This document shows, in pieces, positions 15,947 through 22,920 of a DNA stretch of 31,997 nt; the first letter of the stretch is position 1; every line of letters begins with the position of its first letter. Origin of the DNA: UBA9732 sp963606545 (GTDB taxonomy: Bacteria > Spirochaetota > Spirochaetia > Sphaerochaetales > Sphaerochaetaceae); assembly GCA_963606545.1 (NCBI GenBank), contig CAVCYP010000019.1, positions 1 through 31,997 of the forward strand, given 5' to 3'. Position numbers and translations under genes: made by a program. A model generated the notes under the pieces. It had not been told where the DNA came from. It made no database searches and saw only the letters and a program-made list of their open reading frames with translations.

Positions 15947-17461
15947 ATGGCAAAAATTGGGTTTGATAATGAAAAGTATTTGAGAGAGCAAAATCAATAT
16001 ATTTTAGAAAGAATGCGCAAGGTGGACGGTAAGCTCTACCTTGAATGCGGTGGAAAATTGTTGTTTGACTACCACGCAGCCAGAGTCCTGCCCGGTTTTG
16101 ACATTGACGACAAAATGAAGGTTTTCCACTCCTTCAGAGACAAGCTGGATGTTATCATTTGCATTCACGCTGGTGATATTGAGCACCGCAAAATGCGTTC
16201 CGACTTTGGAATTTCCTACGACACTGACGTCTTTAAGATGATTGATGACTTTGCCGCGTGGGGCATCAAGGCCAACAAGGTTGTCATCACTCGTTACAAG
16301 GGCGAAGCTAGTGCAAAAAACTTTGCAGATATGCTTCAGCGCCGTGGAGTTAATGTTTATTTTCACAAAGAGATTATGGGCTATCCAGAGAACGTTGACC
16401 TAGTTGTCAGCGACGAAGGTTACGGCGCAAATCCTTACATCCCAACGGATAAGCCGGTTGTCATGGTCACGGCCCCTGGTCCTGGAAGTGGAAAGCTAGG
16501 CACCTGTCTTTCTCAAATGTATCACGATTTTAAAAATAACAGAAAGAGTGGATACGCTAAATTTGAGTCCTTCCCAATTTGGAATCTGCCTATTGACCAC
16601 CCAGTGAACATAGCCTACGAAGCAGCTACCGCCGATATTGGCGACTACAACCAGATTGACCACTTCTACGTGTCAGCCACCGGCGAGATTGCCGTCAACT
16701 ACAACCGCGACATGGAGGCTTTCCCTCTTTTAAAGCGTATTCTTAACAAGATAACTGGAGGCTCGCTTGACTACAATTCTCCAACCGATATGGGCGTTAA
16801 CCGCCTTGGCTTTGGTATTTGTGACGATGCCGTGGTCCGTGAAGCAGCCAACCAAGAGATAATACGTCGTTATTATAGGTCTGCTTGCGAATATGCACAG
16901 GGCATAGGAAGCAAGGAAACAGTGGCCCGTTGTGCCTCTATCATGGATAGAGTTGGCCTTAAGTGTGAAGATAGGGACACCGTTCCGGTTGCAAAACAAG
17001 CGCTTGAGGATGCTATTTCTCGTGGAAAAGGCAAGGACGGTATTACCTGCGCTGCGGCAATTAAGCTTGCTAATGGTACCTTTGTTACAGGCCACAATTC
17101 CTCTTTTATGCATGCTTCTAGCGCTCTTGTTCTCAATTCGTTGAAGGTTCTAGCTGGCATTGATAAGTCCGTTGAACTCATCCCTCATACCGTTGTTGAT
17201 TCTGTCACTACTATGAAGCGTGACGTTCTCAAGGGTAGGGGAGTAAGCCTCAATTTGGATGAGACCCTCATTTGTCTTGCCATGAGTGCAGCAATTAATG
17301 CTGATGCCAAGAAGGCCTTAGACAAGCTGCCTGAGCTTCGTGGCTGTGAGTCTCATATGAGTCATATTCCATCTGCAGGAGACTCCTCTGGCTTAAGAAA
17401 GCTTGGCATTAACGTCACCAGTGAACCTAAGTTTCCCTCCACTAATATGCGCAATTTCTAA
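15947..17461 (+). CDS. DUF1846-family protein
   Basis: The 504-residue product matches the length and texture of DUF1846 proteins, a conserved bacterial family without firm biochemical assignment. It opens MAKIGFDNEKYLREQNQYIL and contains KLYLECGGKLLFDYHAARVLPGF, an AGDIEHRKMRSDFGISYD segment, GYGANPYIPT, and a P-loop-like GPGSGKLGTCLSQMYH near residue 183, which suggests nucleotide binding. The C-terminal part includes ITCAAAIKLANGTFVTGHNS and ends in a Ser/His-rich segment (GCESHMSHIPSAGDSSGLRK). The start has GGACGGG and GGAATT upstream; ATG at 15947. The stop overlaps the convergent toxin gene stop by 4 nt. Confidence 0.85.
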   Translation: MAKIGFDNEKYLREQNQYILERMRKVDGKLYLECGGKLLFDYHAARVLPGFDIDDKMKVFHSFRDKLDVIICIHAGDIEHRKMRSDFGISYDTDVFKMIDDFAAWGIKANKVVITRYKGEASAKNFADMLQRRGVNVYFHKEIMGYPENVDLVVSDEGYGANPYIPTDKPVVMVTAPGPGSGKLGTCLSQMYHDFKNNRKSGYAKFESFPIWNLPIDHPVNIAYEAATADIGDYNQIDHFYVSATGEIAVNYNRDMEAFPLLKRILNKITGGSLDYNSPTDMGVNRLGFGICDDAVVREAANQEIIRRYYRSACEYAQGIGSKETVARCASIMDRVGLKCEDRDTVPVAKQALEDAISRGKGKDGITCAAAIKLANGTFVTGHNSSFMHASSALVLNSLKVLAGIDKSVELIPHTVVDSVTTMKRDVLKGRGVSLNLDETLICLAMSAAINADAKKALDKLPELRGCESHMSHIPSAGDSSGLRKLGINVTSEPKFPSTNMRNF

Positions 17462-17844
17462 ACTAAGAGAACGCAGTCTTCTTTATAGGCTTCAAAGATT
17501 CTGTCAGTAGTTACAAGCTTCATTTTCAATACTTTTGATTGGCTTAAAAGGAGTCTGTCAAAAGGGTCTTTATGGATTTGCTTAAGTTCTGTTAGTTCAA
17601 AGACTTCAGGAACGGAAATATCTAAAAATTCATATTTTGCTTTCTGGCAATATTCAAAAACAAGTTTTGGGTCTGGAATAATTTCTGGATGAAGCATATG
17701 TTTAATTTGAAGTTCCCAAAAGGAAGCTACGCTACAAAAAACATCGTTTGCTGGTTCAAGAATTAACTTTCTAGCCTTCAGGGATAACTTTGGATTGTTA
17801 TCAAGAGCCCACAGAATTATATGCGTATCAAGGAGTAATTTCAT
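17458..17844 (-). CDS. vapC: PIN-domain toxin, VapC-like
   Basis: The 128-residue PIN-domain protein is a predicted Mg-dependent RNase toxin. All four acidic PIN positions are present: Asp6 (LLLDTH), Glu44 (SFWELQIK), Asp96 (DPFDRLL) and Asp114 (LVTTDRIF). The start is the ATG at 17844, one base after the antitoxin TAA (TAATATG), which argues for translational coupling. A longer in-frame reading would overlap the antitoxin by 26 codons and is rejected. This VapC subclass (LLDTHIILWAL) is usually paired with Phd/YefM-type antitoxins, but the partner here has an excisionase-like HTH. VapC toxins typically cleave initiator tRNA or rRNA; the target here is unknown. Confidence 0.88.
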   Translation of the reverse strand: MKLLLDTHIILWALDNNPKLSLKARKLILEPANDVFCSVASFWELQIKHMLHPEIIPDPKLVFEYCQKAKYEFLDISVPEVFELTELKQIHKDPFDRLLLSQSKVLKMKLVTTDRIFEAYKEDCVLLV

Positions 17845-17845
17845 A

Positions 17846-18286
17846 TTAACTTTCAAACAACTTTGCAACTTCAGCATTGCAGAAATTAAGGTCCTCGCAT
17901 TTTCTGAAGGCACCCTCAGCAATGCCTATTCGTGTCTGTGAATTATTTTTTATAAACTGTTCAAGAAAGTCATCAACAACATCATTGAGCTTAATTTGTT
18001 GGGCTTCACATATTTTGTTTGCATTGCAGAACAAATTTCTCCTAACATAAATGGCACTAGAATTATATATAGGATATTGCTCTGTAACATAAGTTCTGTC
18101 AAAAAAATCTTCACCCACAGAGCATTTCCCCCTTTCATCAGAAGGTTTTTTGGAACTTTCAGGAAGCATCCAAGTCTTTCCCAATTTGCAAGCCCCTTCA
18201 ATCCTACCTTCCGCGCAAAGCAAGGCAATTCTTCTCTGTGAAATTCCCCACTCTTTTGCCGCCTGTGCTGTAGTCATATACTTCAT
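17846..18286 (-). CDS. HTH-domain antitoxin, probable partner of the PIN toxin
   Basis: The 146-residue product has an N-terminal MerR/excisionase-like DNA-binding domain (about 1-45): TTAQAAKEWGISQRRIALLC followed by EGRIEGACKLGKTWMLPES, with the typical wing ending in WMLP. A variable linker with several aromatic residues follows, then a helical C-terminal region (about 85-146) that could wrap the toxin active site (inference). An alternative start is Met4. No strong ribosome-binding site is visible. The promoter at 18293-18322 overlaps repeated operator-like sites, fitting autoregulation. Excisionase-type HTH antitoxins are less common VapC partners than AbrB, ribbon-helix-helix or Phd types. 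Confidence 0.75.
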   Translation of the reverse strand: MKYMTTAQAAKEWGISQRRIALLCAEGRIEGACKLGKTWMLPESSKKPSDERGKCSVGEDFFDRTYVTEQYPIYNSSAIYVRRNLFCNANKICEAQQIKLNDVVDDFLEQFIKNNSQTRIGIAEGAFRKCEDLNFCNAEVAKLFES

Positions 18287-18292
18287 ATCTTA

Positions 18293-18322
18293 ACTATATT
18301 CCGATATCAGAATGTTTGTCAA
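18293..18322 (-). promoter_or_regulatory. Promoter of the toxin-antitoxin pair
   Basis: Minus strand: perfect TTGACA (complement of 18317-18322), 18-bp spacer, TATAGT (complement of 18293-18298). It lies within the 3' end of the lipoprotein remnant. Confidence 0.7.
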
Positions 18323-18341
18323 TCTAATTTATTCCGATATC
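18297..18341. promoter_or_regulatory. Two direct-repeat operator candidates
   Basis: TATTCCGATATC occurs at 18297-18308 and again at 18330-18341, offset 33 bp (about three helical turns). The first copy lies in the -10/-35 spacer, the second just upstream of the -35. Each core contains the palindrome GATATC; the first extends to the near-palindrome TTCCGATATCAGAA. This is a natural site for antitoxin autorepression (inference). Confidence 0.65.
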
Positions 18342-18584
18342 TGATGTTTAAAAAAGGGCCAGCTATGACCTCATAAGTATCAAATTTATCCAGATTTGTT
18401 TCTAAATAATTATTAATTAACGACAAAGCTTCAAAAAGTTCATCATTTGCTAGAATTTCTCCGTTCTTTGAAAGACTTCCTTTTTCTACTGTAGGCTTTG
18501 AACCAGAAATCTGTGTGTAAGTTTGCAGGAAGTGAAACAGAACAGCAACAATGCTGCCAATAAAATGACCAACAGTTTTTTCAT
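18319..18584 (-). pseudogene. Frameshifted small lipoprotein gene
   Basis: An AGGAGG ribosome-binding site precedes ATG at 18584 and a textbook lipoprotein signal peptide ending LFCFTSC (Cys20), but this frame stops at 18486 after 32 codons. In the -1 frame, from about 18520 to the stop at 18319, a normal-looking hydrophilic sequence continues (TYTQISGSKPTVEKGSLSKN ... NIRYRNKLD). One extra A at the AAA run (complement of 18522-18524) would join them as ...TSC-KTYTQISGSK. So a one-base deletion, or sequencing error, is likely; no slippery heptamer is seen. The 3' end overlaps the toxin-antitoxin promoter. The original function is unknown. Confidence 0.7.
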
Positions 18585-18672
18585 AGGTTTTCCTCCTGAG
18601 TACGTTGACTCTATTAGTCATGATATACTAGGAGGGGTATTTGCAATCAAAAGTTTAGGGCTAAAAAAGGGT

Positions 18673-18703
18673 ATAAAAAAAAGGCTGCCAACGAGACAGC
18701 CTT
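18673..18703 (-). terminator. Rho-independent terminator of the antiporter gene
   Basis: AAGGCTG (18681-18687) and CAGCCTT (18697-18703) form a 7-bp stem. On the minus strand it is followed by a T tract (complement of 18675-18682). Confidence 0.85.
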
Positions 18704-18718
18704 GATAATAATTGAGGT

Positions 18719-20038
18719 TTAGTGCTTGAGGAAGTGGGCCTTGCGGTGATCTTTTGGCATGTTGAAGCGGTCGTGGGTGGTTTTCTCTTCTGGTTTGACT
18801 TCAATGTCGCCGGATTTGGTGAGGGCCCACTTGGTGATCATTGGGCCTGCAATCTCGTAGACGAAGACGGAGAAGAGGACTATGTTACGAATCAACAGGC
18901 CTTCTGTGGCGCCTAAGGCTTCAGCTTGGATGCACATGCCAAGGGCGACGCCGGCTTGTGGGAGAAGCGTGTAGCCTAGGTATTTGACTACGCTGTCGTC
19001 ACAACCGGTTGCTTTTGCGCTTTCGCGGGCTCCAAAGTATTTGCCAGCTGAACGGCCCAAGATGTAGAGAATTCCAATGACAATTACAATTGGCTCTTTG
19101 AAAACGCTGAGGTTGAAGTCTGCACCACTTATGACAAAGAAAAGGGCAAAAAGCGGTGCGGTCCATTTGTCGGCTCTGGCCATAATATCGCCTGAACGTG
19201 GGCAAAGATTGCAAAGCATTGTGCCTAACATCATGCATACTAATAGAGATGAGAACGAAACTGTAACTGGTCCAATATTAAAGCTCATTGCAGACAAGGC
19301 AATGGTTACCAGCACAAAGGCGATTGTCAGTGAAAGTCTGTTAGAGTTGGAGAAGAATAGCTCTTCCAGCTTTGTTAGGATGACGCCCATGATGGAGCCT
19401 AAAAGGAGAGAGGCTACAATTTCAACCAGTGGGTTAACAATGATTGCAACTATGCTAACTGTATTTGTGATAAGGGTTTGGGCAATTCCAAAGGAAAGAG
19501 CAAAAGCTACAAGACCTACTGCGTCATCAAGGGCGACAACTGGAAGCAGGATGTCTGTGAGCTTTCCTTTTGCCTTGTACTGTTTTACAACCATAAGTGT
19601 GGCTGCAGGGGCTGTTGCTGTTGCAATTGCGCCAAGAGTGATGGCTGCAGGAATTGTGAGGGTCTTTCCATCTGTGACCAAGGCCACTATCACAAGAATT
19701 ATGTCTACAACTACCATTGCTGTAACTGCTTGAATAATTCCAATTACGGTTGCTTGTTTTCCTGTTCCTTCAAGATGAGAAAGCTTAAATTCGTTTCCAA
19801 TTGAGAAGGCTATAAAGCCAAGAGCTACAGTGGAAACAATTTCTACTGAGTCCACAGCTTCAAAAGAAGTGAAGCCCAAACCTTCAATTCCAAGTCTGCC
19901 AAGGCCGTAAGGTCCAATGCAAAGACCTGCTACCAAAAAGGCGGTTACATCTGGGAAATTCAGGTGTAATTTCTTAAAAACTCTGGTCATTAAGAGACCG
20001 GCTGCCAATGCAATGGCTACAGATAATAAGTCGTTCAT
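18719..20038 (-). CDS. CPA2-family cation:proton antiporter
   Basis: This 439-residue integral membrane protein has about 12-13 hydrophobic segments and the Kef/NapA-type Na+(K+)/H+ antiporter layout. Seen: GLCIGPYGLGRLG near residue 38; ALGFIAFSIGNEFKL (helix 3 region); GAIATATAPAATLMVVKQY, the helix 4 unwound segment; and LPVVALDDAVGLVAFAL with the paired Asp-Asp in helix 5 expected of electrogenic exchangers. The short hydrophilic C-terminus has no TrkA-N/RCK domain, so it is not a full KefB/C. The ATG is at 20038, with AAGAAGAG upstream. It has its own terminator. Likely role: Na+ or K+ and pH homeostasis. The cation cannot be told from sequence. Confidence 0.87.
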   Translation of the reverse strand: MNDLLSVAIALAAGLLMTRVFKKLHLNFPDVTAFLVAGLCIGPYGLGRLGIEGLGFTSFEAVDSVEIVSTVALGFIAFSIGNEFKLSHLEGTGKQATVIGIIQAVTAMVVVDIILVIVALVTDGKTLTIPAAITLGAIATATAPAATLMVVKQYKAKGKLTDILLPVVALDDAVGLVAFALSFGIAQTLITNTVSIVAIIVNPLVEIVASLLLGSIMGVILTKLEELFFSNSNRLSLTIAFVLVTIALSAMSFNIGPVTVSFSSLLVCMMLGTMLCNLCPRSGDIMARADKWTAPLFALFFVISGADFNLSVFKEPIVIVIGILYILGRSAGKYFGARESAKATGCDDSVVKYLGYTLLPQAGVALGMCIQAEALGATEGLLIRNIVLFSVFVYEIAGPMITKWALTKSGDIEVKPEEKTTHDRFNMPKDHRKAHFLKH

Positions 20039-20127
20039 TTTCTAACTCTTCTTTAAACCGGATAGAGCAATATCACAAAATAAATTTAAGGTCTAGTAGT
20101 TCCTTATATTATTGTGAGAAAAATGAA

Positions 20128-20157
20128 TAAAAAAAGGACCGTGCTGCGACGGTCCTT
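20128..20157 (-). terminator. Rho-independent terminator of metNIQ
   Basis: AAGGACCGT (20134-20142) pairs perfectly with ACGGTCCTT (20149-20157), 9 bp with a 6-nt loop. On the minus strand it is followed by a T tract. Confidence 0.92.
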
Positions 20158-20194
20158 GAATTTATAAAAATTTTTGTAGCTTAGAAATCTGCGT

Positions 20195-21007
20195 TTAGAA
20201 AACTACCACAACTTCACCATTTGGATAGTTTTCATTGACCCAGTCTATAACTTCCTGGCTCTGAAGGCAACTGACAAGGGCCTTGACTGCTTCGTTGTTC
20301 TCATTGCCTTCCTTGACTGCAATTATGTTGACATATGGGCTGTCTGCACCTTCCACAAGAAGGCCGTCATTCTTGGCGCTGAAACCTGCTGGAATTGCAT
20401 AGTTTCCATTGATAACGGCTGCATCAACGTCATCAATTGTTCTTGGAAGTGAGGCTGCTTCAATTTCAACAAACTTGTAGCTATGTGGATTGCTTGTGAT
20501 ATCAAGTGGGGTTGCACTAATTCCAGCTGCATCATTAAGGTCAATAAGGCCAGCTGATTCTAGGAGAAGTAGGGCTCTTCCTTCGTTGGTGGTATCATTA
20601 GGAATTGCAATTGTAGCGCCATCTGGGATGTCTTCAACTTTACTGTACTTCTTTGAATAGAGGGCCATTGGTTCAATATGAATGCCACCAGCGTTTACAA
20701 GGTGTGTGCCGTGTTCCTGATTGAAGGTCTCCAGGTAAGGAATGTGCTGGAAGAAGTTTGCATCCAGTTGGCCATCTTCTGTTGCTGTGTTAGGAGTTAC
20801 ATAGTCTGTGAACTCTGTTATAACAAGGTTATAGCCAAGGGCAGCCATGTCATCTACAACAAGGTTGAGCATCTCTGCGTGTGGAACTGCTGTTGCACCA
20901 ACATTGATGGTCTTTGAATCTGTTGTATTTGCTTTTTCTGAACTTCCGTTTGCAAATGCAAAGGCTGCAATGAGAGTCAAAAGAATGACTAAAACTGTTT
21001 TCTTCAT
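20195..21007 (-). CDS. metQ: MetQ/NlpA-type methionine-binding protein
   Basis: This is the substrate-binding component of the MetNIQ importer. The 270-residue product has a signal peptide (MKKTVLVILLTLIAAFAFAN) and family motifs: INVGATAVPHAEMLN, ITEFTDYVTPNTATEDGQLD, ANFFQHIPYLETFN and IAIPNDTTNEGRALLLLESAGLI. DAAVINGNYAIPAGF (the final Asn/Tyr block) is typical of D/L-methionine-binding NlpA proteins. Unlike classical NlpA there is no lipobox Cys at the cleavage region (AFAFANGSSEK), so it may be a free periplasmic protein or an uncleaved membrane-anchored one. AAGGAG precedes the ATG, directly after an intercistronic hairpin. It is last in the metN-metI-metQ order. Confidence 0.93.
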   Translation of the reverse strand: MKKTVLVILLTLIAAFAFANGSSEKANTTDSKTINVGATAVPHAEMLNLVVDDMAALGYNLVITEFTDYVTPNTATEDGQLDANFFQHIPYLETFNQEHGTHLVNAGGIHIEPMALYSKKYSKVEDIPDGATIAIPNDTTNEGRALLLLESAGLIDLNDAAGISATPLDITSNPHSYKFVEIEAASLPRTIDDVDAAVINGNYAIPAGFSAKNDGLLVEGADSPYVNIIAVKEGNENNEAVKALVSCLQSQEVIDWVNENYPNGEVVVVF

Positions 21008-21012
21008 ATTAT

Positions 21013-21045
21013 GCTCCTTGCCATTATGATTTTAATAATAATGGC
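21013..21045 (-). promoter_or_regulatory. metI-metQ intercistronic hairpin and metQ ribosome-binding site
   Basis: GCCATTAT (21020-21027) pairs perfectly with ATAATGGC (21038-21045), a 10-nt loop. On the minus strand, AAGGAG follows immediately at the 3' base of the stem. There is no T tract, so it suits mRNA stabilisation or RBS control rather than termination. Confidence 0.55.
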
Positions 21046-21080
21046 CTAAAAATGTATTCTTATTTGTTTTTTTTAGTAGT

Positions 21081-21746
21081 TTAGCGTTTTGCGACTATTG
21101 CTGCGCTAATTTTGTTTCCAATGAATTGGATTAATTCAACCATTACCAGAATGACTAAAACTGCAACAATCAACACGTCATTTCTGGATCTTAGGTAGCC
21201 GTATCTAATAGCCAAGTCTCCAAGTCCTCCTCCACCAATTGCACCTGCCATGGCTGAGTAGCCAATTAGGTTGATTATGGTAAGGGTAACATCTGCAACC
21301 AAAGAAGGCAGGGCCTCTGGTATCAAAACTTTGAAGATGATTTGGCTATTTGTGGAGCCCATGGAGCGGGCGGCCTGTACGACCCCCGAATCCACCTCCT
21401 TGAGTGATGACTCAATCACTCTTGCAACAAACGGAGCTGCTGCAATCGATAACGGAACGATTGTTGCTTTTGTACCAATCGTTGTTCCCACAAGAACTCT
21501 TGAAAGTGGGAAAAGGACTACCATCAATATTATGAACGGAAAGGATCTGAGTACGTTAACCAGCTTATCCAAGATGGTGTTCAGCACTGGCATTGGCTTT
21601 AATCCCCCCTGCAGTTCTGAGCGGGAAATGCAAAGCAGTACTCCAAGAGGAAAGCCCAGAATCAGTGAAAATATGGTGGAAAAGAAGACCATAATTAGGG
21701 TTTGAAGAGTTGAAGACCATACTAAAGACCAAACGGCTTGTGTCAT
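21081..21746 (-). CDS. metI: Methionine ABC transporter permease MetI
   Basis: The 221-residue product has about five transmembrane segments. It carries the ABC permease coupling (EAA) loop: EVDSGVVQAARSMGSTNSQI, then FKVLIPEALPSLV, which contacts the MetN ATPase. IGYSAMAGAIGGGGLGDLAIRYGY is highly characteristic of MetI. Two copies with two MetN form the importer core. Its start overlaps the metN stop by 4 nt, implying translational coupling. Confidence 0.95.
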   Translation of the reverse strand: MTQAVWSLVWSSTLQTLIMVFFSTIFSLILGFPLGVLLCISRSELQGGLKPMPVLNTILDKLVNVLRSFPFIILMVVLFPLSRVLVGTTIGTKATIVPLSIAAAPFVARVIESSLKEVDSGVVQAARSMGSTNSQIIFKVLIPEALPSLVADVTLTIINLIGYSAMAGAIGGGGLGDLAIRYGYLRSRNDVLIVAVLVILVMVELIQFIGNKISAAIVAKR

Positions 21747-22747
21747 GCTTTTGCCTCCTCAACTACAATTCCTTGTTGTTTCATTTCATCTATGGCTTTT
21801 TCTACTAAGTCTGTTTCTCCTGCAATATCGCAAATGAGGGTTCCAAAATCTTCTCCAGCTACATGCTGTATTCCGCCACCGCGAATGTTGAAAACAACGC
21901 CGTATTTCATTGCTAATTCAGAAATTACAGGGGTATCGGCCTTGCCATCTCTGAAGCGGAGAGTGAAGCGGCCGGGGACGTTGGACCAGTAAACTATGGA
22001 GTTTTTGTCTGCATCTACTGTGGTTAGATGAGAGAGGAAGTCTTTGGAAACGTCTGTTTTTGGATGGGCAAAGAGGTCCTTGACGGTGCCTTCTTCTACA
22101 ATTTTGCCTTCGTCCAGTACTGCTACTACGTCGCAGGCGTCACGAACAACTTCCATTTGGTGAGTAATCATCACCACTGTTAGGTTCATGCGCTTTTGGA
22201 TGTCCTTAATCAGTTCCAAGATGGCTCTTGTGGTTTGTGGGTCAAGTGCGCTGGTAGCTTCATCGCAAAAGAGAACTTCTGGGCCGCAAGCCAAGGCTCT
22301 GGCTATTGCAATTCGCTGTTTCTGTCCGCCACTTAACGTTGAAATGGGAGCATTCTCTTTATCTCCAAGGCTGACTAACTCTAAGAGTTCTCTGACTCTG
22401 GCCTTGATTTTGTCTTTTGAATAGCCACAAATTTCCATTGGATAGGCTATGTTCTGCCCTGCTGTTCTTGAGGAGAAGAGGTTGAAGTTCTGGAAAATCA
22501 TTCCAATTCTGCGTCTTCTCTGAATGAGTTCTTCTTTGGAAAGATTATCAACTCTGTCATTGTCATAGTAGACTTCACCCTTATCTGGTTTTTCCAAAAG
22601 GCTAATCAGTCTTACTAGGGTACTTTTTCCAGCTCCGGAGCGTCCAATGATGCCACAAATCTTATTTGAGGGTATGTGAAGACTCACGTCACTTACTGCG
22701 TGAATTTCTCCGTATTCCTTCTTAAGATTATTTAGCTTAATTTCCAT
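21743..22747 (-). CDS. metN: Methionine ABC transporter ATP-binding protein MetN
   Basis: The 334-residue ATPase powers methionine import. Seen: Walker A GRSGAGKST near residues 36-44; Q-loop MIFQNFNLFSSRT; signature LSGGQKQRIAIARALA; Walker B EVLFCDEATSALD; switch-region His in VMITHQMEVV. Residues from about 255 form the C-terminal NIL/ACT-like domain (GRFTLRFRDG ... GVVFNIRGGGIQHV). In E. coli MetN this domain binds methionine and gives trans-inhibition. First gene of metNIQ. The start has no Shine-Dalgarno and directly abuts a perfect inverted repeat. Confidence 0.96.
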   Translation of the reverse strand: MEIKLNNLKKEYGEIHAVSDVSLHIPSNKICGIIGRSGAGKSTLVRLISLLEKPDKGEVYYDNDRVDNLSKEELIQRRRRIGMIFQNFNLFSSRTAGQNIAYPMEICGYSKDKIKARVRELLELVSLGDKENAPISTLSGGQKQRIAIARALACGPEVLFCDEATSALDPQTTRAILELIKDIQKRMNLTVVMITHQMEVVRDACDVVAVLDEGKIVEEGTVKDLFAHPKTDVSKDFLSHLTTVDADKNSIVYWSNVPGRFTLRFRDGKADTPVISELAMKYGVVFNIRGGGIQHVAGEDFGTLICDIAGETDLVEKAIDEMKQQGIVVEEAKA

Positions 22748-22748
22748 G

Positions 22749-22765
22749 TGTGCTAATTAAGCACA
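22749..22765. promoter_or_regulatory. Perfect inverted repeat abutting the metN start codon
   Basis: TGTGCT (22749-22754) and AGCACA (22760-22765) are separated by 5 nt; the repeat ends one base before the metN ATG and sits where a Shine-Dalgarno should be. It could be an operator or, in mRNA, a start-site hairpin. Confidence 0.55.
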
Positions 22766-22812
22766 GTTCAAGTTTTTAATCAAGTGGTTTTTGTTGCTTT
22801 TGTGTGGCTTGT

Positions 22813-22826
22813 GTTATCACGGTAAC
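22813..22826. promoter_or_regulatory. Second inverted repeat upstream of metN
   Basis: GTTATCACGGTAAC is an interrupted palindrome (one mismatch in six arm positions). It lies next to a minus-strand TATACT -10 candidate (complement of about 22830-22835). It is a candidate transcription-factor site in the only gap that can hold the metNIQ promoter. Confidence 0.35.
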
Positions 22827-22863
22827 ATAAAGTATATGTATTATTACAAAAGGCTTTGAGAAT

Positions 22864-22893
22864 AAAAAAACCCCGCTGGAGCGACCGGCGGGG
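22864..22893 (-). terminator. Rho-independent terminator of the bS22-like gene
   Basis: CCCCGC (22871-22876) and GCGGGG (22888-22893), 11-nt loop. On the minus strand the stem is followed by seven T (complement of 22864-22870). Confidence 0.9.
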
Positions 22894-22920
22894 TATCTTG
22901 ATTGCGAAGAAGGAAGTAAA

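Noticed and set aside
17845..17922. 26-residue N-terminal extension of the PIN toxin
   Set aside because: It would run inside the antitoxin gene; PIN homology begins exactly at the ATG at 17844.
18486..18584. Genuine 32-residue micro-lipoprotein
   Set aside because: Possible, but the well-formed continuation in the -1 frame makes a frameshift the simpler reading.
19077..19733. 218-codon open frame antisense to the antiporter
   Set aside because: Complement of transmembrane codons; Thr/Ala-rich shadow with no start signals.
22748..22870. SAM or other methionine riboswitch upstream of metN
   Set aside because: The gap is only about 120 bp, AT-rich, and shows two short palindromes but no multi-helix riboswitch core.
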